Of a stretch of DNA of 64,000 nucleotides, positions 34,797-44,217 are shown piece by piece. A program made the position numbers and the translations under genes. Position 1 is the stretch's first letter. Each line of letters opens with the position of its first letter. The notes beneath the pieces are model-generated. The model had not been told where the DNA came from. It did no database searches and saw only the letters and a list, made by a program, of their open reading frames with translations. The DNA is taken from positions 186,001 through 250,000 of the forward strand of contig NZ_JONP01000003.1 in NCBI RefSeq assembly GCF_000711725.1, given 5' to 3'. The stretch comes from Roseomonas aerilata DSM 19363. Its GTDB lineage: Bacteria; Pseudomonadota; Alphaproteobacteria; Acetobacterales; Acetobacteraceae.

Positions 34797-35807
34797 ATGA
34801 GCGAAGTGAAACCGGCCGGGAGCGTTCCGGCGATCGACGTGTCGGGGCTCTACTCCTCTGATCCGGCGGTGAAGGCGCGGGTGGCGGCCGAGATCGGGGC
34901 GGCCTGCGACTCTATCGGCTTCTTTTATGCCGTGAACCACCACGTGCCCGTGGAGGTGATGGAGGAGGCCTATCGGAAGAGCGGCGAGTTCTTCGCGCTG
35001 CCGATGGAGGAGAAGATGAAGATCGCCTCCGACCGGAACAACCGCGGGTATCGCGGGATGGACGACGTGGTCCACAAGAGTGGCCAGCGCTTCGCGCGCG
35101 ATGCCTTCGACCTCGGCTATCCCGTCTCGGCGGATGATCCGGAGGTGCTGGCGGGCACGCCGCTCTACGCGCCGAACAAGTGGCCGGCGCTGCCGGGCTT
35201 CGAGGCGGCGCTCTCGGCCTATTACCAGGGGTGCCTGGAGGTGGGGCTGAAGATCCTGGAGGGCTTCGCGCTCTATCTCGGGAAGGAGGAGAACTTTTTT
35301 TCGAAGCACTTCAGCAAGCCTGTCGCGGACATGGTCATCAACCACTACTACGGCCACGAGCAGGCGCTGAGCCTGGGCGCGGGCGAGGTCGCTTCGGGGG
35401 CGCATACGGACCACGGGATCATCACGATCCTCTGGCAGGATGATTCCGGCGGGCTGCAGGTGATGGACGCGGAGGGGAACTGGCTGCCGGTGCCGCCGAT
35501 CCGCGGCAGCTACGTCATCAACGTGGGCGAGCTGATGAAGCGTTGGACCAACGGGCGCTTCAAGGCGACGATCCATCGGGTGATCCACACGAAGAACACG
35601 GACCGAATTTCCATGCCGCTGTTCTGCAACCCGGATTTCCGCACCATGGTCGATCCGCGCCAGCTCGGCGTGCCGGATGCGGAGGTGAAGTATCCGCCGA
35701 TCCTCTCGGGCGATTTCCTCGTCTCGCGCTTCCAGTCGACCCGGAAGCTCTGGGGGGCGGAGAACAAGGGGAAGGACGACAAGGCCATCGAGATGGCGGC
35801 GGAGTAG
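34797..35807 (+). CDS. isopenicillin N synthase-like 2-oxoglutarate/Fe(II) oxygenase
   Basis: 336-aa non-heme iron oxygenase. Iron ligands His203, Asp205 (HTDHG) and His260 (ATIHRV), and the Arg270-x-Ser272 pair that binds the co-substrate carboxylate. N-terminal DIOX_N domain (VPAIDVSGLY, CDSIGFFYAVNHHVP). GGGAGAAGG precedes the ATG; a GTG one codon earlier is less likely. Placed directly after an NMT1-type ABC importer, it may act on the imported compound, by analogy with TauD after TauABC, but it belongs to a different oxygenase branch. The substrate is unknown. Confidence 0.88.
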   Translation: MSEVKPAGSVPAIDVSGLYSSDPAVKARVAAEIGAACDSIGFFYAVNHHVPVEVMEEAYRKSGEFFALPMEEKMKIASDRNNRGYRGMDDVVHKSGQRFARDAFDLGYPVSADDPEVLAGTPLYAPNKWPALPGFEAALSAYYQGCLEVGLKILEGFALYLGKEENFFSKHFSKPVADMVINHYYGHEQALSLGAGEVASGAHTDHGIITILWQDDSGGLQVMDAEGNWLPVPPIRGSYVINVGELMKRWTNGRFKATIHRVIHTKNTDRISMPLFCNPDFRTMVDPRQLGVPDAEVKYPPILSGDFLVSRFQSTRKLWGAENKGKDDKAIEMAAE

Positions 35808-35934
35808 CGGCTTGCCGGGGCGGCGGGTGGTGCCGCCCCGGCCCCTGCTTGCGCGGCGGCCCCTATCCGGCGATTGACAGTTCCGTGACGCGGCCCTACC
35901 CCGCCGCGCCTCGTCCCGGAAGGTGTGTCCAAGA

Positions 35935-36894
35935 ATGGCTCTCGCGCTCGTTTTCCCTGGCCAGGGCAGTCAGGCCGTCGGCATGGGCCGTGACCTGGCC
36001 GCCGCCTTTCCTGCCGCCCGCGAGGTTTTCGAGGCGGTGGACGAGACGCTGAAGCAGCACCTCACCCGCCTGATGTTCGAGGGGCCGGCGGAGGAGCTGA
36101 CTCTTACGTCCAATGCCCAGCCGGCGCTGATGGCGGTTTCGCTCGCGGTGCTGCGGGTGCTGGAGGGCGAGGGGGGCTTCGACGTGCGGGGGCGGGTGGC
36201 GCTCGTCGCTGGGCATTCCCTGGGGGAATACAGTGCGCTGGCGGCCGCCGGCGCCTTCGACGTGCCGCAGGCGGCGCGGCTGCTGCGTCTGCGGGGCGAT
36301 GCCATGCAGGCGGCGGTGCCCGCGGGCACCGGGGCCATGGCGGCGCTGCTGGGGGCCGAGATGGAGCAGGCGCGGGCGATCTGCGCGCGCGCCGCGATCG
36401 ATCCTGTGACCGACGAGACGCAGGTGGTGGAGGCTGCCAACGATAATGGCGGCGGGCAGGTCGTGATCTCCGGCCACAAGGCGGCGGTGGAGCGGGCGGT
36501 GGAGATCGCCAAGGGGGAGGGCATCCGGCGCGCGATGCTGCTGCCGGTTTCGGCGCCCTTCCATTCCTCGCTGATGGAACCGGCGGCGGACGCCATGGCG
36601 GAGGCGCTGGAGCGCGACCCGCCGCGGGCGCCCGCCGTGCCGTTGGTGGCCAATGTGACGGCGGCCAAGGCGACCGACCCGGAGACCATCCGGGACCTGC
36701 TGGTGCGGCAGGTGACAGGCACCGTGCGCTGGCGCGAATGCGTGGCCGCCATGGTCGAGATGGGCTGCGACACCTTCGTGGAGGTGGGTTCGGGCAAGGT
36801 GCTGACCGGGTTGATGAAGCGGAACGCGCCGGACGCGAAGGCCATGGCCTGCGGCACGCCGGCCGAGATCGAGGCGGTGCTGCGCGCGCTGTGA
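35935..36894 (+). CDS. fabD: malonyl-CoA:ACP transacylase
   Basis: 319-aa enzyme loading malonyl groups onto acyl carrier protein. Family start LALVFPGQGSQAVGMGRDL, nucleophile Ser95 in GHSLGE, PVSAPFHSSLM with the catalytic His, and GSGKVLTGL. First gene of the fab cluster; the next gene (GNAT) overlaps its stop. A GTG four codons upstream is an alternative start. Confidence 0.96.
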   Translation: MALALVFPGQGSQAVGMGRDLAAAFPAAREVFEAVDETLKQHLTRLMFEGPAEELTLTSNAQPALMAVSLAVLRVLEGEGGFDVRGRVALVAGHSLGEYSALAAAGAFDVPQAARLLRLRGDAMQAAVPAGTGAMAALLGAEMEQARAICARAAIDPVTDETQVVEAANDNGGGQVVISGHKAAVERAVEIAKGEGIRRAMLLPVSAPFHSSLMEPAADAMAEALERDPPRAPAVPLVANVTAAKATDPETIRDLLVRQVTGTVRWRECVAAMVEMGCDTFVEVGSGKVLTGLMKRNAPDAKAMACGTPAEIEAVLRAL

Positions 36895-37373
36895 GCGGCG
36901 TGACACGCATCACCGTCGAGGAGGCGCCCGGGCTCTCGGGCCGGGACCAGATCGGACGGGACGAGGTCTGGGCCGGGCTGCTGGCCTTCAACGAGGCGCA
37001 GGCCGGGCCGGGTTCCTTCGCCTCCCGGCCGCTCAGCGTGCTGCTGCGGGACGAGGCTGGGGCGGTGCTCGGCGGCCTGGTAGGGCGAAGCTATTCCGGC
37101 TGGCTCTATGTAGAGCTGTTCCACATCCCGGAGGCGCATCGCCGCGTGGGGCTGGGGCGGGAGATGCTGACGCTCGCGGAGCGCGAGGCTGTGGCGCGGG
37201 GCTGCGTCGGCGTGCGGCTGGAAACCTACTCCTTCCAGGCGCCGGGCTTCTACGCCCGCATGGGCTACAGCGTGGTGGGGCGGTTGCGCGACTGCCCGCC
37301 GGGCCATACTCGCTTCTCGCTCGCCAAGCGCCTTGATGGCCTGTCGCTGGAGGAAATTGCATGTTCGACCTGA
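36891..37373 (+). CDS. GNAT-family acetyltransferase inside fab operon
   Basis: 160-aa GNAT protein. Acetyl-CoA binding loop in HRRVGLGREML and the C-terminal YSFQAPGFYARMGYSVVG fit the family. GTG start overlapping the fabD stop (GTGA); a second in-frame GTG lies three codons later. Its 3' end overlaps the fabG start by 13 bp, so it is translationally embedded between fabD and fabG. Substrate unknown. Confidence 0.82.
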   Translation: MSGVTRITVEEAPGLSGRDQIGRDEVWAGLLAFNEAQAGPGSFASRPLSVLLRDEAGAVLGGLVGRSYSGWLYVELFHIPEAHRRVGLGREMLTLAEREAVARGCVGVRLETYSFQAPGFYARMGYSVVGRLRDCPPGHTRFSLAKRLDGLSLEEIACST

Positions 37374-38098
37374 CCGGGAAGTCCGCCCTCGTCACCGGGG
37401 CCACGGGCGGGATCGGCGCCGCCATCGCGCGGAGCCTGCACGCCCAGGGGGCACGGGTGGCACTGACCGGGCGGCGGGAGGCGGAGCTGGCCTCGCTGGC
37501 GGAGGAATTGGGGGAGCGCGCCTTCGTGGCCGCCGCCGACCTTTCCGACCCCGCGGCGCCGGCCGCGCTGGTGGAGAAGGTGGAGGCGGAGTTCGGGGCG
37601 CTCGACATCCTCGTGAACAATGCGGGGCTGACGCGGGACGGGCTGGCGCTGCGGATGGGCGACAAGGACTGGTCCGACGTGATCGAGGTGGACCTGACCG
37701 CGCCCTTCCGCCTCGCCCGCGCCAGCCTGCGGGGGATGATGAAGCGGCGCTCGGGCCGGATCATCTCCATCGCCTCCATCGTGGGCGTGACGGGTAATCC
37801 GGGACAGGCGAACTACGCGGCGGCCAAGGCGGGGCTGATCGGGATGAGCAAGGCGCTGGCCCAGGAGGTGGCGCCGCGCGGCGTCACGGTGAACGTGGTG
37901 GCGCCCGGCTTCATCCGCACCGCCATGACGGACGCGCTGAACGACACGCAGAAGGCGGCGCTGATGGGGCGGATCCCGCTGGGGAAGATGGGAGCGGTGG
38001 AGGATATCGCGGCCGCGGTCGCCTATCTCGCCTCCGACGAGGCGGCCTGGGTGACGGGGGTGACCCTGCACGTCAACGGCGGCATGGCGATGATCTGA
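37361..38098 (+). CDS. fabG: 3-oxoacyl-ACP reductase
   Basis: 245-aa SDR reducing beta-ketoacyl-ACP in fatty-acid elongation. TGATGGIG cofactor motif, NNAG, catalytic Ser139 with Tyr152 and Lys156 (NYAAAKAG), and the FabG end VTGVTLHVNGGMAM. Position between fabD and acpP confirms the role. Overlaps the GNAT gene. Confidence 0.96.
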   Translation: MFDLTGKSALVTGATGGIGAAIARSLHAQGARVALTGRREAELASLAEELGERAFVAAADLSDPAAPAALVEKVEAEFGALDILVNNAGLTRDGLALRMGDKDWSDVIEVDLTAPFRLARASLRGMMKRRSGRIISIASIVGVTGNPGQANYAAAKAGLIGMSKALAQEVAPRGVTVNVVAPGFIRTAMTDALNDTQKAALMGRIPLGKMGAVEDIAAAVAYLASDEAAWVTGVTLHVNGGMAMI

Positions 38099-38293
38099 GC
38101 GGCCCCGGCAGGGTGGGCCTTGATCGGGACAGGCGAGGCATCATCCTGTTGCACGGGCCGATGCTTGGTCTAGGCCCCCGGGAAAGGGCGTGCTAAGGCC
38201 CGCGCCCTGCGTACGGGCGTTAAGCAAGGCTTACCGCCCGGCCGGCAATGGGGATTTCCGGCGGTTTCCCGCCATCAGGAGAGAGCAAGCGCG

Positions 38294-38533
38294 ATGAGCG
38301 AAACCGCCGAGAAGGTGAAGAAGATCGTGGTCGAGCACCTCGGCGTCGAGGAGGCCAAGGTGACCCCGGAGGCTTCCTTCATCGACGACCTGGGTGCGGA
38401 CAGCCTGGACACGGTCGAGCTGGTGATGGCCTTCGAGGAGGCCTTCGGCGTCGAGATCCCGGACGATGCGGCCGAGAAGATCACGACGGTCGGCGACGCG
38501 ATCACCTATATCGACGCGCACAAGACGGCCTGA
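38294..38533 (+). CDS. acpP: acyl carrier protein
   Basis: 79-aa acidic carrier protein. Phosphopantetheine site Ser37 in [16 protein letters not shown]. Ribosome site AGGAGAG upstream. Preceded by a 195-bp gap and followed by a strong hairpin, consistent with its own highly expressed transcript within the fab cluster. Confidence 0.97.
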   Translation: MSETAEKVKKIVVEHLGVEEAKVTPEASFIDDLGADSLDTVELVMAFEEAFGVEIPDDAAEKITTVGDAITYIDAHKTA

Positions 38534-38547
38534 ACGGCCGGTCGGGG

Positions 38548-38581
38548 AGGGGGCGGCCATCCGGCCGGCTCCGCCCCCTTT
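38548..38581 (+). terminator. hairpin between acpP and fabF
   Basis: Arms AGGGGGCGG and CCGCCCCCT around a 14-base loop that itself can pair (CCGGCCGG), followed by TTTC. Likely a terminator or attenuator that keeps acpP mRNA more abundant than fabF. Confidence 0.6.
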
Positions 38582-38668
38582 CAAACGGAGGCGCCAGGCG
38601 GGCCCGGATGACCGGGCACCGCCCGGACCCGGATCAAGGCCGGGCGGGGGCGCGGAGGAGTAGCGAGA

Positions 38669-39952
38669 GTGTTCGGTCAGCTCAGGGCCCCGCGCCGCGT
38701 CGTCGTCACCGGGATGGGCATCGCATGCCCGCTCGGGCTGGGAGTGGAGCGCGTCTGGAAGCGCATGTTGGGCGGTGAGTCCGGCATCTCCGCAATCCAG
38801 TCTTTCGATGTCTCCAATATTCCGGCCAAGATCGCCGGCACCGTGCCGAACGGCACGAAGGCCGATGGCGGGCTGGACCTGGCCGAGTGGATCCCGGTCA
38901 AGGACCAGAAGAAGATGGACCGCTTCATCCAGCTCGCGCTGGTGGCGGCGACCGAGGCGGTGGAGGATTCCGGCTGGGTTCCCGAGAGCGAGGATGACCG
39001 CCACGCCACGGGCGTGATGATCGGTTCCGGCATCGGCGGGCTGCAGACGATCTACGAGGCCTCGCTGCAGATCGCGGCGGGCAAGCACCGGCGGCTCTCG
39101 CCCTTCTTCATTCCTTCCGCGCTGATCAACCTCGCCTCCGGGCATGTCTCGATCAAGTACGGGTTCAAGGGGCCGAACCACTCGGTGGTGACGGCTTGCG
39201 CGACCGGCGTGCACGCGCTGGGCGATGCCGCGCGGCTGATCGCGTTGGGCGATGCGGACGTGATGGTGGCCGGTGGCGCCGAGGCCGCGGTGAGCGAGTT
39301 GGGCATGGCGGGCTTCGCTGCCTCCCGGGCGCTGTCCACGGCGTTCAACGACACCCCCGCCGCGTCCTCCCGCCCCTGGGACAAGGACCGCGACGGCTTC
39401 GTCATGGGCGAGGGCGCGGGCGTGCTGGTGCTCGAGGAGTACGAGCACGCGAAGAAGCGCGGTGCCAAGATCTACGGTGAGGTGATCGGCTACGGCATGT
39501 CCGGCGACGCCTATCACATTACCGCCCCGGCCGAGGGGCATGAAGGCGCCTTCCGGGCGATGACGGCTTGCCTGAAGTCGGCGGGGATCGGCACGGGGGA
39601 CATCCAGTACATCAACGCGCACGGCACCAGCACGCCGCTGGGCGACGACCTGGAGCTGCAGGCGGTGGAGCGGCTGTTCGGGGATGACGCGAAGAGCGTG
39701 GCCATGTCCTCGACCAAGTCGGCGATCGGGCATCTGCTCGGGGCCGCGGGCGCGGTGGAGGCGATCTTCTCGCTGCTCGCCATCCGCGACGCCGTGGCGC
39801 CGCCGACGCTGAACCTGCACGAGCCCTCGACCCCTTCGTCGATCGACCGGGTGGCGAACGAGGCGCAGCCGCGGAAGATCGAGGTGGCGCTGTCCAACTC
39901 CTTCGGCTTCGGCGGGACGAACGCTTCCATCCTGTTCAAGGCAGCGGCCTGA
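38669..39952 (+). CDS. fabF: 3-oxoacyl-ACP synthase II
   Basis: 427-aa condensing enzyme. VVVTGMGIACPLGLGVE start, catalytic Cys177 in VVTACATGVHALG, His residues in NAHGTSTPLGD and KSAIGHLLGAAG. GTG start after CGGAGGAG. Elongates acyl-ACP with malonyl-ACP in the cytosol. Directly followed by mltG, the usual alphaproteobacterial order. Confidence 0.96.
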   Translation: MFGQLRAPRRVVVTGMGIACPLGLGVERVWKRMLGGESGISAIQSFDVSNIPAKIAGTVPNGTKADGGLDLAEWIPVKDQKKMDRFIQLALVAATEAVEDSGWVPESEDDRHATGVMIGSGIGGLQTIYEASLQIAAGKHRRLSPFFIPSALINLASGHVSIKYGFKGPNHSVVTACATGVHALGDAARLIALGDADVMVAGGAEAAVSELGMAGFAASRALSTAFNDTPAASSRPWDKDRDGFVMGEGAGVLVLEEYEHAKKRGAKIYGEVIGYGMSGDAYHITAPAEGHEGAFRAMTACLKSAGIGTGDIQYINAHGTSTPLGDDLELQAVERLFGDDAKSVAMSSTKSAIGHLLGAAGAVEAIFSLLAIRDAVAPPTLNLHEPSTPSSIDRVANEAQPRKIEVALSNSFGFGGTNASILFKAAA

Positions 39953-40002
39953 GCCGCGCTGCCCCGGGGATAGGTCCTGGGGCTTGAGGGGACCGGCCGC
40001 CG

Positions 40003-41007
40003 ATGGGACGAGCGATCCGTTTCCTGATTATCCTGGTGCTGCTTCTCGGCTTGGTCGGGGGCGGCGCCTTCTTCTACGCGCAATCCGTCTATGAGCGGCC
40101 GGGACCGCTGGCCGAGGCGGCGCCCTTCGTGGTGCCGCGGGGCGGTGCCGAGACGATCGGCGCGGCCCTGGCCGAGCGCGGCGTGGTAGAGGACGGGCGG
40201 GCCTTCCTGGCCGCCGCCTGGGCCACGCGCGGCAAGGGGCCGCTGCGGGCGGGGGAGTTCCTCTTTCCGGCCCATGCCTCGCTTGCCGAGGTGCTGGAGG
40301 TGCTGCGGACCGCACGGCCGGTGCAGCGCCGCCTGACCATCCCCGAGGGGCTGCTGGCCCGGCAAATCGTGGCGCTGATCGACAAGGCCGAGGGGCTGAC
40401 GGGTGAGACGCCGCCGGTGGACGAGGGCGAGTTGCTGCCCGAGACCTATACCTATCAATGGGGCGACACCCGGGCCGGGGTGGTGCGGCGTGCAACGGCG
40501 GCCATGGACGAGGCTTTGAAGGAGGCCTGGGCGAACCGGGCGCCAGACCTGCCGCTCTCCTCCGCCCGCGAGGCGCTGGTGCTGGCGAGCATCGTGGAGC
40601 GGGAGACGGGCCAGGCGGCGGAGCGGCCGCGGGTGGCCTCGGTTTTCCTCAACCGCATCCGGCAGGGAATTCCGCTGCAATCGGACCCGACGGTGGCCTA
40701 TGCCGCAGCGGACGGGGCGCCGCTGGAACGAGGGCTGACGCGGGCGGACCTCAACCGCGAGCATCCCTTCAATACCTACCGGAACAAGGGGCTGACGCCG
40801 GGGCCGATCTCCTCGCCGGGCAAGGAGGCTCTGCGGGCGGTGACGCGGCCGGAGACGACGGACTTCCTCTATTTCGTGGCGGATGGCACCGGCGGGCACG
40901 CCTTCGCGCGCACGCTGGATGAGCACAACCGCAACGTCGCTCGCTGGCGTGAGGTGGAGCGGGCGCGCGCGGGCACGGCACCCTCCGCGGTGGGCGGCGG
41001 CCGATGA
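40003..41007 (+). CDS. mltG: endolytic murein transglycosylase MltG
   Basis: 334-aa membrane-anchored lytic transglycosylase that is thought to end glycan polymerisation. N-terminal helix at about 6-26 (RFLIILVLLLGLVGGGAFF), YceG domain with the catalytic Glu in LASIVERETGQ, LNRIRQGIPLQSDPTVAYA and NTYRNKGLTPGPI. Last gene of the fab cluster, 50 bp after fabF. Confidence 0.95.
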   Translation: MGRAIRFLIILVLLLGLVGGGAFFYAQSVYERPGPLAEAAPFVVPRGGAETIGAALAERGVVEDGRAFLAAAWATRGKGPLRAGEFLFPAHASLAEVLEVLRTARPVQRRLTIPEGLLARQIVALIDKAEGLTGETPPVDEGELLPETYTYQWGDTRAGVVRRATAAMDEALKEAWANRAPDLPLSSAREALVLASIVERETGQAAERPRVASVFLNRIRQGIPLQSDPTVAYAAADGAPLERGLTRADLNREHPFNTYRNKGLTPGPISSPGKEALRAVTRPETTDFLYFVADGTGGHAFARTLDEHNRNVARWREVERARAGTAPSAVGGGR

Positions 41008-41029
41008 GGCAGCGCAGCGCGCGAGGGGT

Positions 41030-41920
41030 ATGAGCCGGCTGGCGATGCTGCGGGGCTGGCCGCTCTGGTGGCGGCTGCTGGTGATCGCGGCGCTCTGGGG
41101 CACGGCCTTTCCGGTGATCCGCCAGGCCGCACGGTCGATGCCACCCTTTGCCTTCTCCTTCAGCCGGGGCGTGGTCGGGGCGCTGGCGATGCTGGGCTTC
41201 GCGCTCTGGAGTGGGGCCTTCCGGGGACTGGCGCCGCGCTTCTGGCGGCACGGACTGGTGCTTGGGACCACCAACGGGTGGCTGGCGAACTGCCTGACCG
41301 CGATTGCGCTGCTCTCGCTGGGGGCAGCCTCGGTGGCGCTGATCCAGTCCACCACGCCGCTTTTCGTCGCGCTGCTGGCCTTCGGTTTCCTGCCCGCGGA
41401 GCGGCCGGGGCCGCGGACGGTCGCCGGGATGGTGCTCGGCTTCCTTGGGATCGGGGTGATCCTCGGGCCGCAGGCGCTGGAGGGCGGAGAGGCGGGGATC
41501 GCGGGGCTGGTGATGCTGCTGGTCGCCTTCTCCTATGCCGTGGGCACCGTTTATGTGCGGCGGGTCAGGCCAGGGGCACCGGTGGTGCTGTCGGTGGGGC
41601 AGCAGGTGGTGGGGGCCGTGGTGGCGGGGCTGCTGAGCCTGGGCTTTGATCCGGCCGGCAGCTTCGACCAGCCCTGGCCGGTATGGGGCGCGGTGCTCTG
41701 GGTCGGACTGGTGGCCTCTGCCTTGCCGCTGACGCTGTTCCTGATGCTGCTGCAACGGGCGCGGGCCACCGACGGGGCGATGACAAGCTACCTGCAGCCG
41801 GGCTTCGCGGCGATCTTCGCAGCGGCGCTGCTGGGGGAATGGCCGGAGTTGCGGGTACTGGCAGGAGGCGTGGTGATCCTCGCCGGAGTTTGGCTGGCGA
41901 CGAGCGGGGACGGGGGCTGA
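41030..41920 (+). CDS. DMT/EamA-family transporter
   Basis: 296-aa membrane protein with about ten helices in two EamA repeats (LWGTAFPVIRQAARSMPP; ALLWVGL-type second half with YLQPGFAAIFAAALLGE). Drug/metabolite exporter superfamily; substrate unknown. ATG at 41030 after GAGGGGT, 22 bp behind mltG, so possibly the tail of the same transcript. Confidence 0.87.
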   Translation: MSRLAMLRGWPLWWRLLVIAALWGTAFPVIRQAARSMPPFAFSFSRGVVGALAMLGFALWSGAFRGLAPRFWRHGLVLGTTNGWLANCLTAIALLSLGAASVALIQSTTPLFVALLAFGFLPAERPGPRTVAGMVLGFLGIGVILGPQALEGGEAGIAGLVMLLVAFSYAVGTVYVRRVRPGAPVVLSVGQQVVGAVVAGLLSLGFDPAGSFDQPWPVWGAVLWVGLVASALPLTLFLMLLQRARATDGAMTSYLQPGFAAIFAAALLGEWPELRVLAGGVVILAGVWLATSGDGG

Positions 41921-42185
41921 AGTTGCGGCAGTTGGAGAGGGCTCCGACATCGCCCGCCAAGGGCCTGAGGCCCTTGGAGCGCCATTTGGCTGGCGCGGAT
42001 ACGATGATCGATGGCCGGTTCCTTCCGAGTGGCCTTCCTGAACGTGCAGTCGCCCTGAATTCAAGACACGGCCGTACCGGCCGTTAAATCGTTCAACTTG
42101 AAAAGAAAGATGATGGAGAGGGGGCCGGAGAGAGGAAGAATTCCTTCTTCCTCTCCCCGTGGCCGTTAGCGAAGTCCGGAAAGGA

Positions 42186-43274
42186 TCAGGCAGCCTGGGC
42201 GGCGGTTCCGAGGTGCGCCCGGCATCGCATAAGGGGTTGGATGCGTTCGCCGAACTCGACGATCCCGCGCTGGAAGTCGTCGAAGGTGAGCAGGACGCCG
42301 GCAAGGCCGGGGACTTCGGAGAGTTCGTCCAGCATGCGGGCGACGGAAGCGTGGGAGCCGACGAGGGTGCCCATGTTGAGGTTGATGGCGCCCTGGGGGA
42401 GTGCGTACTGGCGGGCATTGGTGTCGTTGCCGCCCTTGGTGTCGGCGGAGGCCTGCTGGGCCATCCAGTTGATGGCCTCGAAGTCCGCGCCCTCTCGGTA
42501 GTGTTCCCACTTGGCCATGGCGGCCTCGTCGGTTTCGTCGGTGATGAGCATGAAAAGGGCGAGGGAGCCGACCTCGCGCCCGGCCTCGGCGGCGGCGGCC
42601 TGGACACGGGCGGCCATGGGGGCGAGGGCCTTGGGGGTGTTGATGCCCTGGCCGAGGCAGAAGTTGTAGTCAGCATGCCTCGCCATGAAGCCGAGGCCGG
42701 CCTGGCTCTGGCCGGCGCAGACGAGCTTGATGCCGTTCTCCGGCATGGGAAGGAGACGGCAGTCGTCCATCTGGAAGTAGGTGCCCTTGAGGTCGGAGCG
42801 GCCGGTGGTCCAGAGCTCCTTCGCGATCTGGGCGTATTCGGAGAGGTGGTCGTAGCGGTGGGCGAAGTGCTCGTCGCCCGGCCAGAGGCCCATCTGTGAG
42901 TATTCGGGGCGCTGCCAGCCGGTAATTAGATTCACGCCGAAGCGGCCGGGGGCAATGGAATCGATCGTCACGGCCATGCGGGCCATGATGGCCGGCGGGA
43001 GCACGAGGGAGGCCGCGGTCGCGAAGAGGCGGATACGGTCCGTGACGGCTGCGAGCCCGGCCATGAGGGTGAAGGATTCGAGGTTGTAGTCCCAGAACCC
43101 TGTTTTGCCGCCGAAGCCGCGCAGCTTGATCATGGAGAGAAGGAAGTCGAGGCCGTACTGTTCAGCCTTGAGGGCGATTTCCTTGTTTAGGGTAAAGCTG
43201 GGCTTGTACTGTGGGGCGTTGGACGAGATCAGCCAGCCATTGTTGCCGATGGGGATGAAGACGCCGACTTCCAT
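42186..43274 (-). CDS. rutA: pyrimidine monooxygenase RutA
   Basis: 362-aa flavin-dependent (LLM class) monooxygenase that opens the uracil ring. It resembles E. coli RutA (about 363 aa) nearly end to end: [15 protein letters not shown] start, [69 protein letters not shown]-like block and [15 protein letters not shown]. The ATG at 43274 follows a GGAUCC-type gap with weak ribosome site, and the longer frame upstream is spurious. No rutB-G genes lie within the window, so the rest of the pathway must be elsewhere or absent. Divergent from terC. Confidence 0.92.
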   Translation of the reverse strand: MEVGVFIPIGNNGWLISSNAPQYKPSFTLNKEIALKAEQYGLDFLLSMIKLRGFGGKTGFWDYNLESFTLMAGLAAVTDRIRLFATAASLVLPPAIMARMAVTIDSIAPGRFGVNLITGWQRPEYSQMGLWPGDEHFAHRYDHLSEYAQIAKELWTTGRSDLKGTYFQMDDCRLLPMPENGIKLVCAGQSQAGLGFMARHADYNFCLGQGINTPKALAPMAARVQAAAAEAGREVGSLALFMLITDETDEAAMAKWEHYREGADFEAINWMAQQASADTKGGNDTNARQYALPQGAINLNMGTLVGSHASVARMLDELSEVPGLAGVLLTFDDFQRGIVEFGERIQPLMRCRAHLGTAAQAA

Positions 43275-43455
43275 GATGGGATCCTTTCCGCTGGCCGTCC
43301 CGGGGGTGGGTCCGGGAGGTGCGGGAGCAAGTCCCGTTCCATGAGGGAATGCGCGCTGTCGGAAAAACGCCAGTTCCCTAGGTCGAGGACCTTTCAGGAG
43401 TGGCAAAGCTTCCCCATACATGGAGCCCAGATTACATAAAGGACATCCTTGAGCC

Positions 43456-44217
43456 GTGGAAGCCGAGATCGTCATTGCCCTTCTTGCCCTGATCGGCATG
43501 GAGGTGATCCTCGGGATCGACAACCTCGTCTTCATCGCGATCCTTACTAATCGCTTGCCGGTGGAGCGGCGCCGATCGGCGCGGCTGATCGGGCTCGGGC
43601 TCGCCGTCCTCATGCGGCTGGGGATGCTGGCTGGCGTGGGCTGGCTGATCTCGCTGACGCGTCCGATCTTCGGGATCTGGGGAATGGAGTTCTCCGGCAA
43701 GGACCTGATCCTGATCGCGGGCGGGCTGTTCCTCATCGGTAAGGCGGTGATGGAGATCCATCACCGGGTGGACCCCGAGGCGCAGGCCGAGGTGAAGGCG
43801 GCGAACGCGGTAACCGCGAGCTTCGGGGCGACGGTGTTCCAGATCATCCTCATCGACATGGTCTTCAGCGTGGACAGCATTCTCGCCGCCGTCGGGCTGA
43901 CCACGGTGATGTGGGTGATCGTCGTCGCGATCCTCGTCTCGGTCACGGTCATGCTGCTGTCGATGGACGCGCTGTCGAACTTCATGGAGCGGAACCCGAC
44001 GGTGGTGATGCTGGCCCTCGCCTTCCTCGTGATGATCGGGATGGTGCTGCTCGGCGAGGGCTTCGGCTTCCACGTGCCCAAGGGCTTCGTCTATGTCGCC
44101 ATGGCCTTCGCGGCGGGCGTAGAGGGGCTGAACATCTGGGCGCGGCGCTCGGCGGAGCGGAAGGTGGCGGCCGTGCCGCTCAGCCCCGTGAGCCGGCCTT
44201 CGACGGAAGCCGGCTGA
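43456..44217 (+). CDS. TerC-family integral membrane protein
   Basis: 253-aa membrane protein of the TerC family, with seven or so helices and the conserved acidic motifs [19 protein letters not shown] and [15 protein letters not shown]. Members are linked to metal ion export or membrane-protein metalation. GTG start. The final 13 codons overlap the convergent SDR gene. No ter operon is present; a TerB-like gene lies 7 kb away. Confidence 0.9.
   Translation: MEAEIVIALLALIGMEVILGIDNLVFIAILTNRLPVERRRSARLIGLGLAVLMRLGMLAGVGWLISLTRPIFGIWGMEFSGKDLILIAGGLFLIGKAVMEIHHRVDPEAQAEVKAANAVTASFGATVFQIILIDMVFSVDSILAAVGLTTVMWVIVVAILVSVTVMLLSMDALSNFMERNPTVVMLALAFLVMIGMVLLGEGFGFHVPKGFVYVAMAFAAGVEGLNIWARRSAERKVAAVPLSPVSRPSTEAG

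Noticed and set aside
41959-41975. Short hairpin AAGGGCC-TGA-GGCCCTT after the DMT transporter
   Set aside because: Stem is good but no T-run follows; not strong enough to call as a terminator.
42131-42156. Inverted repeat GAGAGGAAG / CTTCCTCTC near the rutA end
   Set aside because: Could be a terminator for either side but has no clear T-run; left unassigned.
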